This document shows positions 50,871-59,649 of a stretch of DNA of 64,000 nt, piece by piece. This DNA is from Gellertiella hungarica. Lineage in GTDB: Bacteria; Pseudomonadota; Alphaproteobacteria; Rhizobiales; Rhizobiaceae. The notes below the pieces were generated by a model. The model ran no database searches. It was not told the DNA's origin and saw nothing but the letters and a program-made list of their open reading frames with translations. The stretch is from contig NZ_JACIEZ010000001.1 in the NCBI RefSeq assembly GCF_014197145.1, positions 620,001 to 684,000 of the forward strand, given 5' to 3'. The position numbers and the translations under genes are program-made. Each line of letters begins with the position of its first letter. Position 1 is the first letter of the stretch.

Positions 50871-52364
50871 TTACCCCTTCTTCTGCCCCACGTGCCTGCC
50901 AAAGCCTTCCGGCACCGGCAGGCTCGCATGGGCGTCGGCGATTTCCTTGACCTTGGCGAGAACATGGGCGGGGGCAGGGCAGGCCTTGGCGGCCTTGCTG
51001 TCCACGTGCACCATCATCTGCTCGGCCGTGGCGAGGATGTCGCCGGTCTTCGCGTCGTGAATGCGGCTGAAGTAATGCAGGCGCTTCTCGTCGTGGGAGA
51101 CGAGCTGGAGCGTGGAATAGATCTCCTGGCCGAGCTTGGATTCCCCGAGATGGCGGATATGGGTCTCGACCGTGTAGTAGGAGTGGCCGGCTTCCACATA
51201 CTCCATGTCGACGCCGATCAGCCGCAGCAGCGCGTCCGAGGTGTCGCCGAAAACCTGCAGGTAGCGGAATTCGGTCATGTGGCCGTTATAGTCCACCCAG
51301 GCGGGCGAGACCTTGATGTCGAGCAGGCGGAGCGGCTCGACCTTCACCTCGACCTTCGCCTTCGGTGCGTTCTTCCAGAGATGCTCCTCGAATTCGGCGA
51401 GCAGCTTGCCGGCACCCCAGCCGCGGCCTTCGTCGCCGGCCTTCAGCGCCTGCATGATGCCGCAGAGGTTCTGGTCGCGGATGCGCTCCAGCTCGCGGAT
51501 CCCGCGTGCGCCGGACTGGGCGTCGGACTGGTTGGCGATCTTGTCGATGAGCTCGTCGGTGAGATCGACCACGTCCGTCAGCTTGGTCCAGGGCCAGGAA
51601 AGGCAGGGGCCGAACTGGGCGATGAAGTGGCGCATGCCCGCCTCGCCGCCGGCGATGCGATAGGTCTCGAACATGCCCATCTGCGCCCAGCGCATGCCGA
51701 AGGAGTAGCGGATCACGTCATCGAGCGTCTCGGTGTCGCAGATGTCGTCCTTGATCAGCCACAGGCCCTCGCGCCAGACGGCTTCCAGCAGGCGGTCGCC
51801 GACGAAGGCCTCGATTTCCTTGTTGATGATGACGCCCTTCATGCCGATGGGCTTCAGGCGGTCGCGGGCGGTTTCGAGCGTTGCGCGCGAGGTCTTCTCG
51901 CCGCCGACCAGCTCGGCGAGCGGCAGCAGGTAGACGGGGTTGTAGGGATGGGCGACGAAGAGCCGCTCGGGATGCTTCATGTCCCGCTGCAGGTCGGTCG
52001 GCTTCAGGCCCGAGGTGGAGGAGCCGATCAGCGCATCGGGCTTGGCCGCTGCGTCGATCTTGGTCAGCACGCCGCGCTTCAGGTCGAGCCGCTCGGGCAC
52101 GGATTCCTGAATCCAGTCAGCGCCTTCCACTGCTTCTTCAAGGCTCTGGCAGAAGGTGAGCTTCCCCTTCGGCGGCAGCGGGGCCATGGTGAGCAGCCTG
52201 TAGGCGCGCTCGGCATTGGCGATGACTTCGCCGACAATGCGCTGTGCTTCCGGATGCGGATCGAAGACCTTGACGTCGATGCCGGCGAGCAGGAAGCGGG
52301 CAATCCAGCCCCCGCCGATGACGCCGCCGCCGATGCAGGCCGCTTTCTGGATCTGAGTGGTCAT
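50871..52364 (-). CDS. lcdH: L-carnitine 3-dehydrogenase fused to betainyl-CoA thioesterase
   Basis: A 497-residue fusion. Residues 1-320 are a 3-hydroxyacyl-CoA-dehydrogenase-like NAD enzyme (GGGVIGGGWIARF at 12-24; ESVPERLDLK; SSTSGLKPTDLQ) that oxidises carnitine to 3-dehydrocarnitine. From about 345 a hotdog thioesterase domain (VDYNGHMTEFRYLQVFGD, VETHIRHLGESKLG) follows, which hydrolyses betainyl-CoA to glycine betaine. This fusion is the rhizobial form of the enzyme. The start at 52364 has AGGA upstream. It and the BKACE gene, 264 bases upstream on the same strand with repeats between, make the two central steps. Confidence 0.92.
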   Translation of the reverse strand: MTTQIQKAACIGGGVIGGGWIARFLLAGIDVKVFDPHPEAQRIVGEVIANAERAYRLLTMAPLPPKGKLTFCQSLEEAVEGADWIQESVPERLDLKRGVLTKIDAAAKPDALIGSSTSGLKPTDLQRDMKHPERLFVAHPYNPVYLLPLAELVGGEKTSRATLETARDRLKPIGMKGVIINKEIEAFVGDRLLEAVWREGLWLIKDDICDTETLDDVIRYSFGMRWAQMGMFETYRIAGGEAGMRHFIAQFGPCLSWPWTKLTDVVDLTDELIDKIANQSDAQSGARGIRELERIRDQNLCGIMQALKAGDEGRGWGAGKLLAEFEEHLWKNAPKAKVEVKVEPLRLLDIKVSPAWVDYNGHMTEFRYLQVFGDTSDALLRLIGVDMEYVEAGHSYYTVETHIRHLGESKLGQEIYSTLQLVSHDEKRLHYFSRIHDAKTGDILATAEQMMVHVDSKAAKACPAPAHVLAKVKEIADAHASLPVPEGFGRHVGQKKG

Positions 52365-52439
52365 GGGTTTATGTCCTGTGTTCTCAATGCGTTTAAACAA
52401 TCGGGCGGTTCGGGCGTGGCCACCTCATCCGCCTGCCGG

Positions 52440-52467
52440 CACCTTCTCCCCGCCGGGGAGAAGAGAC
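52440..52467. repeat. Palindromic repeat, second copy of the kbl-tdh type
   Basis: CACCTTCTCCCCGCCGGGGAGAAG matches the second hairpin of the element at 31127-31150 in inverse orientation, including flanking bases. It lies between the dehydrogenase and BKACE genes. Confidence 0.75.
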
Positions 52468-52506
52468 CTGGGGCGGCTGCCTCATGCTCCCTCCCTTGAA
52501 GGTGCT

Positions 52507-52603
52507 ACCCCCACCCCTGGCCCCTCCCCACAAGGGGGAGGGGGATATGGGCGACGGGCTCAACCTGCTCCCTCCCCCTCGTGGGGAGGGCCGGGGTGGG
52601 GGT
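52507..52603. repeat. Inverted pair of palindromic repeats, carnitine cluster, right
   Basis: ACCCCCACCCCTGGCCCCTCCCC near 52507 and its near-complement GGGGAGGGCCGGGGTGGGGGT ending at 52603 enclose a 25-base spacer, with an inner CCTCCCC/GGGGGAGG on each arm. It is a third variety of C/G-rich intergenic element in the 263-base gap, and could form a long hairpin in the BKACE-lcdH mRNA. Confidence 0.75.
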
Positions 52604-52627
52604 CCCAAAAAGCTTGGGATGCTTTCC

Positions 52628-53530
52628 TTACCGCTTCGTCAGCTTCAGCTTCTTACGCACTTCATCCGGTCCGATGACGCGGGCGCCCATGCCTTCGATG
52701 ACCGTGACGGCCTTTTCCACGAGCTGGGCATTGGTGGCGAGCTGGCCCTTGCCGACATAGAGATTGTCTTCGAGGCCGACGCGGACATTGCCGCCGGCAA
52801 GCACGGCGGCCGCCGGATAGGCAAGCGCGTTGCGGCCGATGGAGAAGGCGGAGAAGGTCCAGCTGGCGGGCACGTTGTTGACCATGGCCATGAAGGTGTT
52901 CAGGTCATCGGGTGCGCCCCACGGAATGCCCATGCAGAGCTGGATCAGCACCGGATCCTCGATCAGGCCTTCCTCGACCAGCTGCTTGGCGAACCAGAGA
53001 TGACCGGTATCGAAGGCCTCGATCTCCGGACGCACGCCGAGATCCGTCATCATCTTGGCCATGGCGCGCAGCATGGACGGCGTGTTGGTCATCACGTAGT
53101 CGCCGAGCGAGAAGTTCATCGTGCCGCAGTCGAGCGTGCAGATTTCCGGCAGGCACTGGGCCACATGGGCGACGCGCTCGGTGGCGCCGGCCATGTCCGT
53201 GCCCTTCGGGTTGACCGGGAAGGGGGCTTCCACATTGCCGAATACCAGGTCGCCGCCCATGCCGGCGGTGAGGTTCAGCACCACGTCGATCTCGGCGGAA
53301 CGGATGCGGTCGGTGACTTCCTTGTAAAGCTCGAGGCCGCGGGCGGCAGCACCGGTTTCCGGATCGCGCACATGGCAGTGCACGACGGCTGCACCGGCCT
53401 TGGCGGCATCGATGGCGCTTTCGGCGATCTGCTTCGGCGTGATCGGCACATGCGGCGACTTGGAGGTGGTGTCGCCGGCGCCGGTGATCGCGGCGGTGAT
53501 GAAGACTTCGCGGTTCATGGAAAGGGGCAC
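52628..53530 (-). CDS. BKACE-family dehydrocarnitine cleavage enzyme
   Basis: A 300-residue TIM-barrel beta-keto acid cleavage enzyme (former DUF849). The zinc site is the His pair HCH at 51-53 (VVHCHVRDPETG). In carnitine catabolism it condenses 3-dehydrocarnitine with acetyl-CoA to release betainyl-CoA and acetoacetate. Other motifs are LNLTAGMGGDLVFGN, LDCGTMNFSLGDYVM and GIPWGAPDDLNTFMAMV. The GTG start at 53530 is supported by GGGAGA 8 bases upstream; a downstream ATG (MNREVF) lacks a ribosome site. First gene of the degradation unit, divergent from cdhR. Confidence 0.9.
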   Translation of the reverse strand: MPLSMNREVFITAAITGAGDTTSKSPHVPITPKQIAESAIDAAKAGAAVVHCHVRDPETGAAARGLELYKEVTDRIRSAEIDVVLNLTAGMGGDLVFGNVEAPFPVNPKGTDMAGATERVAHVAQCLPEICTLDCGTMNFSLGDYVMTNTPSMLRAMAKMMTDLGVRPEIEAFDTGHLWFAKQLVEEGLIEDPVLIQLCMGIPWGAPDDLNTFMAMVNNVPASWTFSAFSIGRNALAYPAAAVLAGGNVRVGLEDNLYVGKGQLATNAQLVEKAVTVIEGMGARVIGPDEVRKKLKLTKR

Positions 53531-53583
53531 GGTGTTCTTCTCCCAATGTTCGATGCGGTCATTTCGTCGGAAAGCGGCCGTCC

Positions 53584-54633
53584 ATGCTTTCCGTTATCGG
53601 AGACAGATTTGACATTATCGGAACAGTGCCCCAGAGTGCCCGGATGCTGTCGCCCGCTGACGAACGCCTCGATGTCGACCTTCTGGTCGTGCCCGACACC
53701 AACCTGCTCCTGGTTGCCTCGGTGATCGAACCCATGCGCGCGGCCAACCGCATTGCCGGCATGGACCTCTATCGCTGGCGCATCTTTTCCCCTGACGGCC
53801 AGCCCATCGAGACGCGCTCGCGCATTCCGATCCCGGTCGACGGCGCCTTCCGGCCGGAACGGGAAACGGAGCCGCTTTTCGTCATCTCCTCCTACAGCTG
53901 GAAGGATGCGGCGACCTCTTCGCTGAAACGCCTGCTTTCCCGAACGGCGCGTTACCGCTCGATGATGGCGGGCATCGAGTCGGGCACGTGGCTGCTGGCG
54001 GAGACGAGCCTGCTCGACGGGTTCCAGGCGACGGTTCACTGGGAGGATTTTGACGATTTCGCCGCCGCCTACCCGGCAATCGCAGTCACCCGGGAGCGCT
54101 TCGTCATCGACCGGAAACGCATTACGACAGGCGGATCCCTGCCGACGCTCGATCTGATGCTGGAGATCATCCGCCGGCGGCAGGGCTATTCGCTGGCGCT
54201 GGAGGTTTCCCGCATCTTCACCTACGAACAATCGGGCTTCCGCCCGGAAACGACGGCGATGCCCTCGACGGGCAGCCTGCGCATGGTGGACGAAAGGGTG
54301 AGCCAGGCCATCCGCCTGATGGAGGAAAACATCGAGCAGCCGCTTCTGCTGTCACGGCTGGCGAGGCGGGTGGGCCTCAGCGCCCGCCACCTGCAATCGC
54401 TGTTCCACGCGATGATCGGCGTTGGGCCGCATGTGCATTATCTCGCCGTCCGGCTGAATGCGGCGCGGCGCAAGGTGATCGAGACGCGCACGCCCTTCGC
54501 CGACATCGCACTCGCCACCGGCTTCAATTCCGCGTCCGCTTTCTCAAGGGCCTACAAGGCCCATTTCCGCGAAAGCGCCAGCGAAACCCGGAAGCGATTG
54601 CAACGGCAGGGACAGGCTGCGGACGGCAAGTGA
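53584..54633 (+). CDS. cdhR: GATase-AraC regulator of carnitine catabolism (CdhR type)
   Basis: A 349-residue regulator with an N-terminal DJ-1/PfpI-like ligand domain (VDLLVVPDTNLLLVASVIEP onward) and two C-terminal AraC helix-turn-helix motifs (LARRVGLSARHLQSLF; ATGFNSASAFSRAYKAHF). Related proteins activate carnitine or glycine-betaine genes in pseudomonads. It is divergent from the BKACE gene with 53 bases between starts. Because the conserved domain begins only near residue 29, ATG 53644 is also possible, which would leave TTATCGGA repeats outside the coding region. Confidence in the family is high, in the exact start moderate. Confidence 0.88.
   Translation: MLSVIGDRFDIIGTVPQSARMLSPADERLDVDLLVVPDTNLLLVASVIEPMRAANRIAGMDLYRWRIFSPDGQPIETRSRIPIPVDGAFRPERETEPLFVISSYSWKDAATSSLKRLLSRTARYRSMMAGIESGTWLLAETSLLDGFQATVHWEDFDDFAAAYPAIAVTRERFVIDRKRITTGGSLPTLDLMLEIIRRRQGYSLALEVSRIFTYEQSGFRPETTAMPSTGSLRMVDERVSQAIRLMEENIEQPLLLSRLARRVGLSARHLQSLFHAMIGVGPHVHYLAVRLNAARRKVIETRTPFADIALATGFNSASAFSRAYKAHFRESASETRKRLQRQGQAADGK
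53594..53622. promoter_or_regulatory. Direct repeat TTATCGGA, candidate CdhR operator
   Basis: TTATCGGA occurs at 53594 and 53615, exactly 21 bases (two helical turns) apart, between the two divergent carnitine genes. AraC-type dimers often bind such spaced direct repeats. It falls inside the annotated first codons of cdhR, which favours the later start. Confidence 0.5.
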
Positions 54634-54688
54634 GGCGAAGGAACGGGGTAGGAGAGGCGGCGGGCCTGCCCGCCACCCCGTCAGCGCT

Positions 54689-55750
54689 TCAATCCCGAAT
54701 GACCAGCAGATCGCGCGCGGCGAAATGCAGGGTCACCTTTTCGCCGGCGGCAAGCGGCGTCAGGCCCGGATCGTTGAACATGTCGAAGGAAATGGTGTTG
54801 CCACCGACATTGAGCCGCGTGCGGACCACCGAGCCGAGGAAGCTCGAGGCGACCACCTCGCCGGGCAAGGCGGTATCGGTGCGGGCCGTTGCCTGGAGTG
54901 ACGCGGCTTCCGGGCGAAGCGCGACGGCCACCTTGTCGCCACCCCGCGACTGGGCCAGCGAATCGCGGATCTGGATGGCATGTTCGCCGATGCGAATGCG
55001 GTTTGCCTGCGGATCCTCGACCGTTGCCTCGATCAGGTTCAGGGTTCCGACGAAGGACGCGACGAAGCGTGTGGCCGGGCGGTTGTAGATGTCGGAGGGC
55101 GTCCCGATCTGGTCGGCGCGGCCCGCGTTCATCACCACGATGCGGTCGGAGATCGACAGCGCCTCCTCCTGATCGTGGGTCACGAAGACGGTGGTGATGC
55201 CGAGCTGCTGCTGGATGAGGCGGATTTCCTCTCGCAGCGATACGCGGATCTTGGCATCGAGCGCCGAAAGCGGTTCGTCGAGCAGCAGAACCTGCGGCTT
55301 GACCGCAAGCGCGCGTGCCAGCGCCACGCGCTGCTGCTGGCCGCCGGACATCTGGTAGGGATAACGCTCGGCGAGATGCTCCAGATGGATCAGCGCCAGC
55401 ATCTCCTTGACCCGCCTGTCGATGTCGGCGCGCGCCATGCCGGCGACCTTGAGGCCGAAGGCGACGTTCTCGTACACCGTCATGTTGGGGAACAGCGCAT
55501 AGGCCTGGAACACCATGCCGATGTTGCGCTGGTTGGGCTTCAGCGTGGTCTGGTCGACGCCATTGATGCGGATCGTGCCGCCCGAGGGCGTTTCGAAGCC
55601 GGCGATCATGCGCAGGATCGTCGTCTTGCCGCAGCCGGACGGGCCGAGAAAGGAAACGAATTCCCCCTTTTCGATCGCCATGTTGAAGTTATGGACGACC
55701 TGCACCGGGCCGAAGCTCTTTTTGATCTCAGAAAGCGCGAGAAAGGACAT
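54689..55750 (-). CDS. ABC importer ATP-binding protein (PotA/FbpC-like)
   Basis: A 353-residue ATPase: Walker A GPSGCGKTT at 36-44, signature MSGGQQQRVALARAL, Walker B LLLDEPLSALDAK, then a C-terminal TOBE domain. This subtype energises uptake of polyamines, iron or similar cations. It ends a four-gene unit read as binding protein, permease, permease, ATPase. The ribosome site is weak and the permease ends 18 bases upstream. The substrate is discussed under the binding protein. Confidence 0.92.
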   Translation of the reverse strand: MSFLALSEIKKSFGPVQVVHNFNMAIEKGEFVSFLGPSGCGKTTILRMIAGFETPSGGTIRINGVDQTTLKPNQRNIGMVFQAYALFPNMTVYENVAFGLKVAGMARADIDRRVKEMLALIHLEHLAERYPYQMSGGQQQRVALARALAVKPQVLLLDEPLSALDAKIRVSLREEIRLIQQQLGITTVFVTHDQEEALSISDRIVVMNAGRADQIGTPSDIYNRPATRFVASFVGTLNLIEATVEDPQANRIRIGEHAIQIRDSLAQSRGGDKVAVALRPEAASLQATARTDTALPGEVVASSFLGSVVRTRLNVGGNTISFDMFNDPGLTPLAAGEKVTLHFAARDLLVIRD

Positions 55751-55768
55751 GGGTTTACTCTTGTTCGG

Positions 55769-56557
55769 TCAGGGCTTGGCGGGACGCGCCTTGTTGAAGC
55801 GGGACAGGAACTGCAGGATCCCGATGCTGAACCATGTGATCGCAAAGGCGATGATGGCCAGCGCCGGCGGCTCGTAGGCGCGATTGGCGCCAATGAGCTG
55901 CAGATACGGGCCGAAGGCCGGGCGGTTCAGCAGCGACGGCATGGTGAACTCGCCGATCACGATGGCGAAGGTGATGAAGGCGCCGGAAAGCACCCCGCTC
56001 ATCACGTTCGGGAAAATGCAGCGGAAGAGGATGGTGCGCCAGGGCGCGCCAAGGCTTTGCGCCGCTTCAGTCAGCGTGTTCACGTCGATCGTCCGCATGG
56101 CGGTATCCACCGAGCGGTACATGTAGGGCAGCGACAGCGTCATGAAGGAGAACATCAGCAGCAGGTCCGTGCCCCGGGTCGACCCGGTGAAGGGTATCCA
56201 GGAAGACGAATTGTAAAGCCGGAGATAGCCGAAGACGATGACGATGGCGGGGATGACCAGCGGCAGGAGGGTGACGAACTCCATCACCGGCCGGAACTGG
56301 GGCAGCCGCAGGCGGACCCAATAGGCGGTGGGCACGATCAGCAGGACGCCGAAGACGATGGTCAGCACCGCCATGATGATCGAATAGGTGAAGGATTCCT
56401 GGAACTGGCTGTCGGTGAACACCGAGCGATAGGCATCGAAGGAATACTCGCCGCGGCGCATGCGCAGCGAGAACTCGAAGGTCGCGATGAGCGGCAGGAT
56501 GAAATAGGTCGCACCGAAGAGGATGGCGATCCAGGCGCCGATTTTCTGTGTCTTCAT
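55769..56557 (-). CDS. ABC importer permease, second
   Basis: A 262-residue inner-membrane permease with about six transmembrane segments and the EAA loop EAAQSLGAPWRTILFRCIFP that docks to the ATPase. ATG 56557 overlaps the previous permease's stop by 4 bases (ATGA), so the genes are coupled; a GTG at 56566 is less likely. PotC/YdcV-like by pattern. Confidence 0.92.
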   Translation of the reverse strand: MKTQKIGAWIAILFGATYFILPLIATFEFSLRMRRGEYSFDAYRSVFTDSQFQESFTYSIIMAVLTIVFGVLLIVPTAYWVRLRLPQFRPVMEFVTLLPLVIPAIVIVFGYLRLYNSSSWIPFTGSTRGTDLLLMFSFMTLSLPYMYRSVDTAMRTIDVNTLTEAAQSLGAPWRTILFRCIFPNVMSGVLSGAFITFAIVIGEFTMPSLLNRPAFGPYLQLIGANRAYEPPALAIIAFAITWFSIGILQFLSRFNKARPAKP

Positions 56558-57432
56558 TTCTGCCACCGTTCGGCGCGGATGCGCATCCAGATATAGATCA
56601 GGTTGGAAAGTCCGGTGATGACGATCATGCCGAGCGCCAGCGCATAGCCGAGGTTCGGATTGTGCAGCACGTCACCGCGGATCTGCGCGTAAAGCTGGAT
56701 GGGCACGATGTTGAAGGTGCTGCCGGTCAGCGAATAGGCGGTCGCGATCGCGCCGAAGGCGTTGGCGAAAAGCAGCAGGAACGTGCCGAGGATCGACGGG
56801 AAGAGGATCGGCAGGGCGACGCGCGTCCAGTACTGGAAGGTGCTGGCGCCGAGCATTTCCGCCGCCTCGCGCCATTCCTTCTTCAGCCCGTCCAGTGCCG
56901 GCGTGATGATCAGCACCATCAGCGGAATCTGGAAATACATGTAGGTGAGCGTCAGACCGAAGAAGCTCAGCAGGTTGAAGCCGGTGGCATAAAGGTTGAA
57001 GCCGAACCAGTCACGCAGGATGATCGTCACCAGGCCGGTGCGGCCGAGCGTTGCCAGGAAGGCGAAGGCGAGGGGGACGCCGGCAAAGTTGGAGGCCACG
57101 CCGGAAAAGGTCATGATGGCCGAGCGGATCCAGGAGGGCACGCCGCCCAGCACCACCGCCCAGGCCAGAAAGAAGCCCACCAGCGCGCCGCCGAAGGCAG
57201 AGGCCAGGCTGATCTTCAGCGAGATGGAGTAGGAGGCGAGGATCTTCGGGGTGAACAGGCCCGCGATGTTCTCGAGCGTCGGCTGTCCCTCCGCATTCAT
57301 GAAGGCGCCCGTGACGAGATAGAGCGTCGGCGCGATCAGGAACATCACGGCAAACAGGGTGAAGGGCGCGACGCCCACCCAATCGGTCAGCCGTTTGCGG
57401 TTCAGAAGTGTAGTCGAAGAGGATGCCGTCAT
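56554..57432 (-). CDS. ABC importer permease, first
   Basis: A 292-residue permease (PotB-like) with six transmembrane segments and the EAA loop EAAEMLGASTFQYWTRVALP. Its ATG at 57432 has GGGA close by; the ATG at 57453 is alternative. It follows the binding-protein gene with a terminator-like hairpin between, which typically lowers permease expression relative to the binding protein. Confidence 0.9.
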   Translation of the reverse strand: MTASSSTTLLNRKRLTDWVGVAPFTLFAVMFLIAPTLYLVTGAFMNAEGQPTLENIAGLFTPKILASYSISLKISLASAFGGALVGFFLAWAVVLGGVPSWIRSAIMTFSGVASNFAGVPLAFAFLATLGRTGLVTIILRDWFGFNLYATGFNLLSFFGLTLTYMYFQIPLMVLIITPALDGLKKEWREAAEMLGASTFQYWTRVALPILFPSILGTFLLLFANAFGAIATAYSLTGSTFNIVPIQLYAQIRGDVLHNPNLGYALALGMIVITGLSNLIYIWMRIRAERWQK

Positions 57433-57454
57433 GGTCCCGACAATTCCCTGCATG

Positions 57455-57488
57455 AAAAACGGCCCTCCCGCACGAAGGCGGGAAGGCC
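57455..57488 (-). terminator. Attenuating hairpin between binding-protein and permease genes
   Basis: On the minus strand GGCCTTCCCGC pairs with GCGGGAGGGCC (one or two non-Watson-Crick positions) and is followed by GTTTTT, 17 bases after the binding-protein stop. It probably acts as a partial terminator. Confidence 0.75.
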
Positions 57489-57504
57489 AGGTTGATGGGC
57501 ATGC

Positions 57505-58607
57505 TTACTGCACGTTGGCGCCGACGACGGAATCCCAACCCTTGGTGATGGTTTCCTTGTAGGCGGCCTGCTGGTCGAGCGTCGGGAAGACAGCCTTTTC
57601 ATAGGCTTCTGCCGGCGGCAGCTTGTCGAGCAGATCCTGCGGAACCTTGCCGTTCTTCACGAGGTCGTTGAAGCGGATCGGGTGCAGTAGCCCTTCAGCC
57701 AGCCGAGCTGACCTTCGTCGGAATACAGGTATTCCATCCACAGCTTCGCAGCATTCGGATGCGGAGCATAGGCGGAGATCGCCTGCACGTAGACGCCGGC
57801 AACGACGCCGGTTGCCGGAATGACGACGTCCACATCCGGGTTGCCCTTCAGCGTGTCGCGGTCGGCGAGCGCGTTGTAGTCCCAGCGGATGATGATCGGC
57901 GTGGTGCCCTGGGCGAGCGGGGCGGACTTGCCGATGACGGGCACGAAATTGCCCTTCTCGTTCAGCTCCTTGAAGAAGTTCAGGCCGGCTTCGCCTGCCT
58001 TGGCGACATCGCCGCCCGAGGCGGAGAGACCGGCAGCGAACACGCCGGAGATCGCCTGGTTTGCGGTGCGCGGGTCACCGGCAAGCGCCACCATGTTGGC
58101 ATATTCCGGCTTCTGCAGGTCGGCCCAGTCCTTCGGGCTTTCCTTGACGATGTCCTTGTTCACTTCGAAGGCCATCACGCCGTAATAGTCGCCATACCAG
58201 TAGCCTTCGGCGTCCTTGGCGGTATCCGGGATCGTATCCCAGGTGGCGACCTTGTAGGGCTGGATCAGGCCTTCGGCCTTGGCCGAGGGGCCGAAGGAGA
58301 GGCCGACGTCGATCACGTCGGGAGCCTGGTCACCCTTGTTGTCCTTGTTGGCCTTGATGGCTTCGATTTCGTCGCCGGAGCCCGCATCGGGGTTCAGTTC
58401 GTTGACCTTGATGCCGTACTTGGCCTTGAAGCCCTCGATCAGGGCACCGTAGCCGCACCAGTCGTGGGGGAGGGCGATGGTGGTCAGCGTACCTTCGGCC
58501 TGTGCGGCCTTCACGAGGTCCTCCATCGAATCCGCAGCGGCGATCGAGGTCGATGCAATGAGCACCGCCGTCGAAAGCGACAGGATCTTGCGAGCGTTGG
58601 AAAGCAT
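57505..58607 (-). pseudogene. ABC importer substrate-binding protein, frameshifted
   Basis: A periplasmic binding protein gene (signal peptide MLSNARKILSLSTAVLIAST, cleavage near ADS) interrupted by a single-base frameshift. The first frame reads 309 residues or so to LGWLKGYC, then wrong-frame CTRSASTTS and stops at 57657. The second frame resumes at HPIRFNDLVKNGKVPQ and runs to VVGANVQ at 57505. One missing base near 57684 (TGC-ACC where TGC-CAC would read on as HPIRF) explains both. The protein type is the spermidine/putrescine- or iron-binding class; the family's C-terminal tail is preserved, so the change is recent, an assembly error, or phase variation. The substrate is unknown; a quaternary amine is possible from context. 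Confidence 0.85.
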
Positions 58608-58721
58608 TTTGTTCTCCTCTTGATTGACAGCGACCCGCTGTTACTTCCCTTGCATGAAAGTCATGTGACGGTCCCCTGCGCTTCATAAAGCCTTGGCTTT
58701 ACTGGTTTTCGGGGGCCGGTT

Positions 58722-58745
58722 GGGCCTCGCCCTAAGGCGAGGACC
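58722..58745 (-). terminator. Hairpin after the RpiR gene
   Basis: CCTCGCC-N4-GGCGAGG lies 32-55 bases beyond the RpiR stop on the minus strand, without a T-tract. Confidence 0.45.
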
Positions 58746-58776
58746 CGGTGCGCGTATGACAGGCCGGGGGTCTTTT

Positions 58777-59649
58777 CTAGCCTGGCTTGCGGAAAAGGCG
58801 CGTCTGTTCGAAGAGCCCTTCCAGTGTCTTGATCCTTTCCCGGGTCTCGTCCCAGGTGGCGTTCTGAACCGCCTCGATGAGCGCCTCGACGACGAACAGC
58901 GTCACCACGGAACTGTCCCATGCGGAAGGCGCCTCGATCCGGCTGCGGAAGGTATGACGGGCGTGCTTGGCGATCGGCGATACCCACTGATCGGTAAAGA
59001 GCACGATCTCCACCCCGCGCGCCCTGGCGATCTCCGCCAGGGTCGCCATCTCCACCTCGTAGCGGCGAATGTCGAAGACGACGAGCACGTCGCCCGGATT
59101 CATGTTCAGCACATATTGCGGCCATGAGCTGGAATTGGCCGAGATCATCACCGCGTTCTGGCGGATGACCTGCATGTGATTGAAGAAGTATTCCGCGATC
59201 ACGCGGGTGATGCGGCCGCCGGCGAAATAGATGGCGCGCTTGCGGTCTGCGAGAAGCGCTGCCGCCTGGTCGAAGGATTGCGGATCGATGTCGCCCAGCG
59301 CTTCGCGCAGGTTGCTCATGATCGCATCGGCAAACCGGTTGAGCACATGGGTGCCCGGTGCGTTTGCCGCCCATCGGTCATGCTTGGCGATGGGATTGGA
59401 AAGGGTTGCCTCCAGCTCCTGATGGAGATGGGCCTGGAATTCGGCATAGCCCTTGTACCCCAGCTTCTGCACCATGCGCGCAACCGTGGGAGTCGAGACG
59501 CCGGCGTTTTCCGCCACCGTCGTGATGCTGCCCAATCCCGAAACGGGATAGTTGTCGAGCAGGCTTTCCGCCAGCTGGCGCTCGGCGCGCGTCAGCGTGT
59601 CGAAGTGACCGTGAATGACGTCTGAAACTGTTTTTGCCGCGCTGGACAA
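58777..59649 (-). CDS. RpiR/MurR-family regulator
   Basis: A 290-residue regulator with an N-terminal helix-turn-helix (VAENAGVSTPTVARMVQKLGY) and a C-terminal SIS domain, usually for phosphosugars (AIYFAGGRITRVIAEYFFNH). The start is TTG 59649, after GGGAG at 11 bases. It is divergent from the N-formylglutamate amidohydrolase operon and tandem with the ABC importer genes below, so it may control either. The amidohydrolase side is favoured by palindromes in the shared gap. Confidence 0.9.
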   Translation of the reverse strand: MSSAAKTVSDVIHGHFDTLTRAERQLAESLLDNYPVSGLGSITTVAENAGVSTPTVARMVQKLGYKGYAEFQAHLHQELEATLSNPIAKHDRWAANAPGTHVLNRFADAIMSNLREALGDIDPQSFDQAAALLADRKRAIYFAGGRITRVIAEYFFNHMQVIRQNAVMISANSSSWPQYVLNMNPGDVLVVFDIRRYEVEMATLAEIARARGVEIVLFTDQWVSPIAKHARHTFRSRIEAPSAWDSSVVTLFVVEALIEAVQNATWDETRERIKTLEGLFEQTRLFRKPG

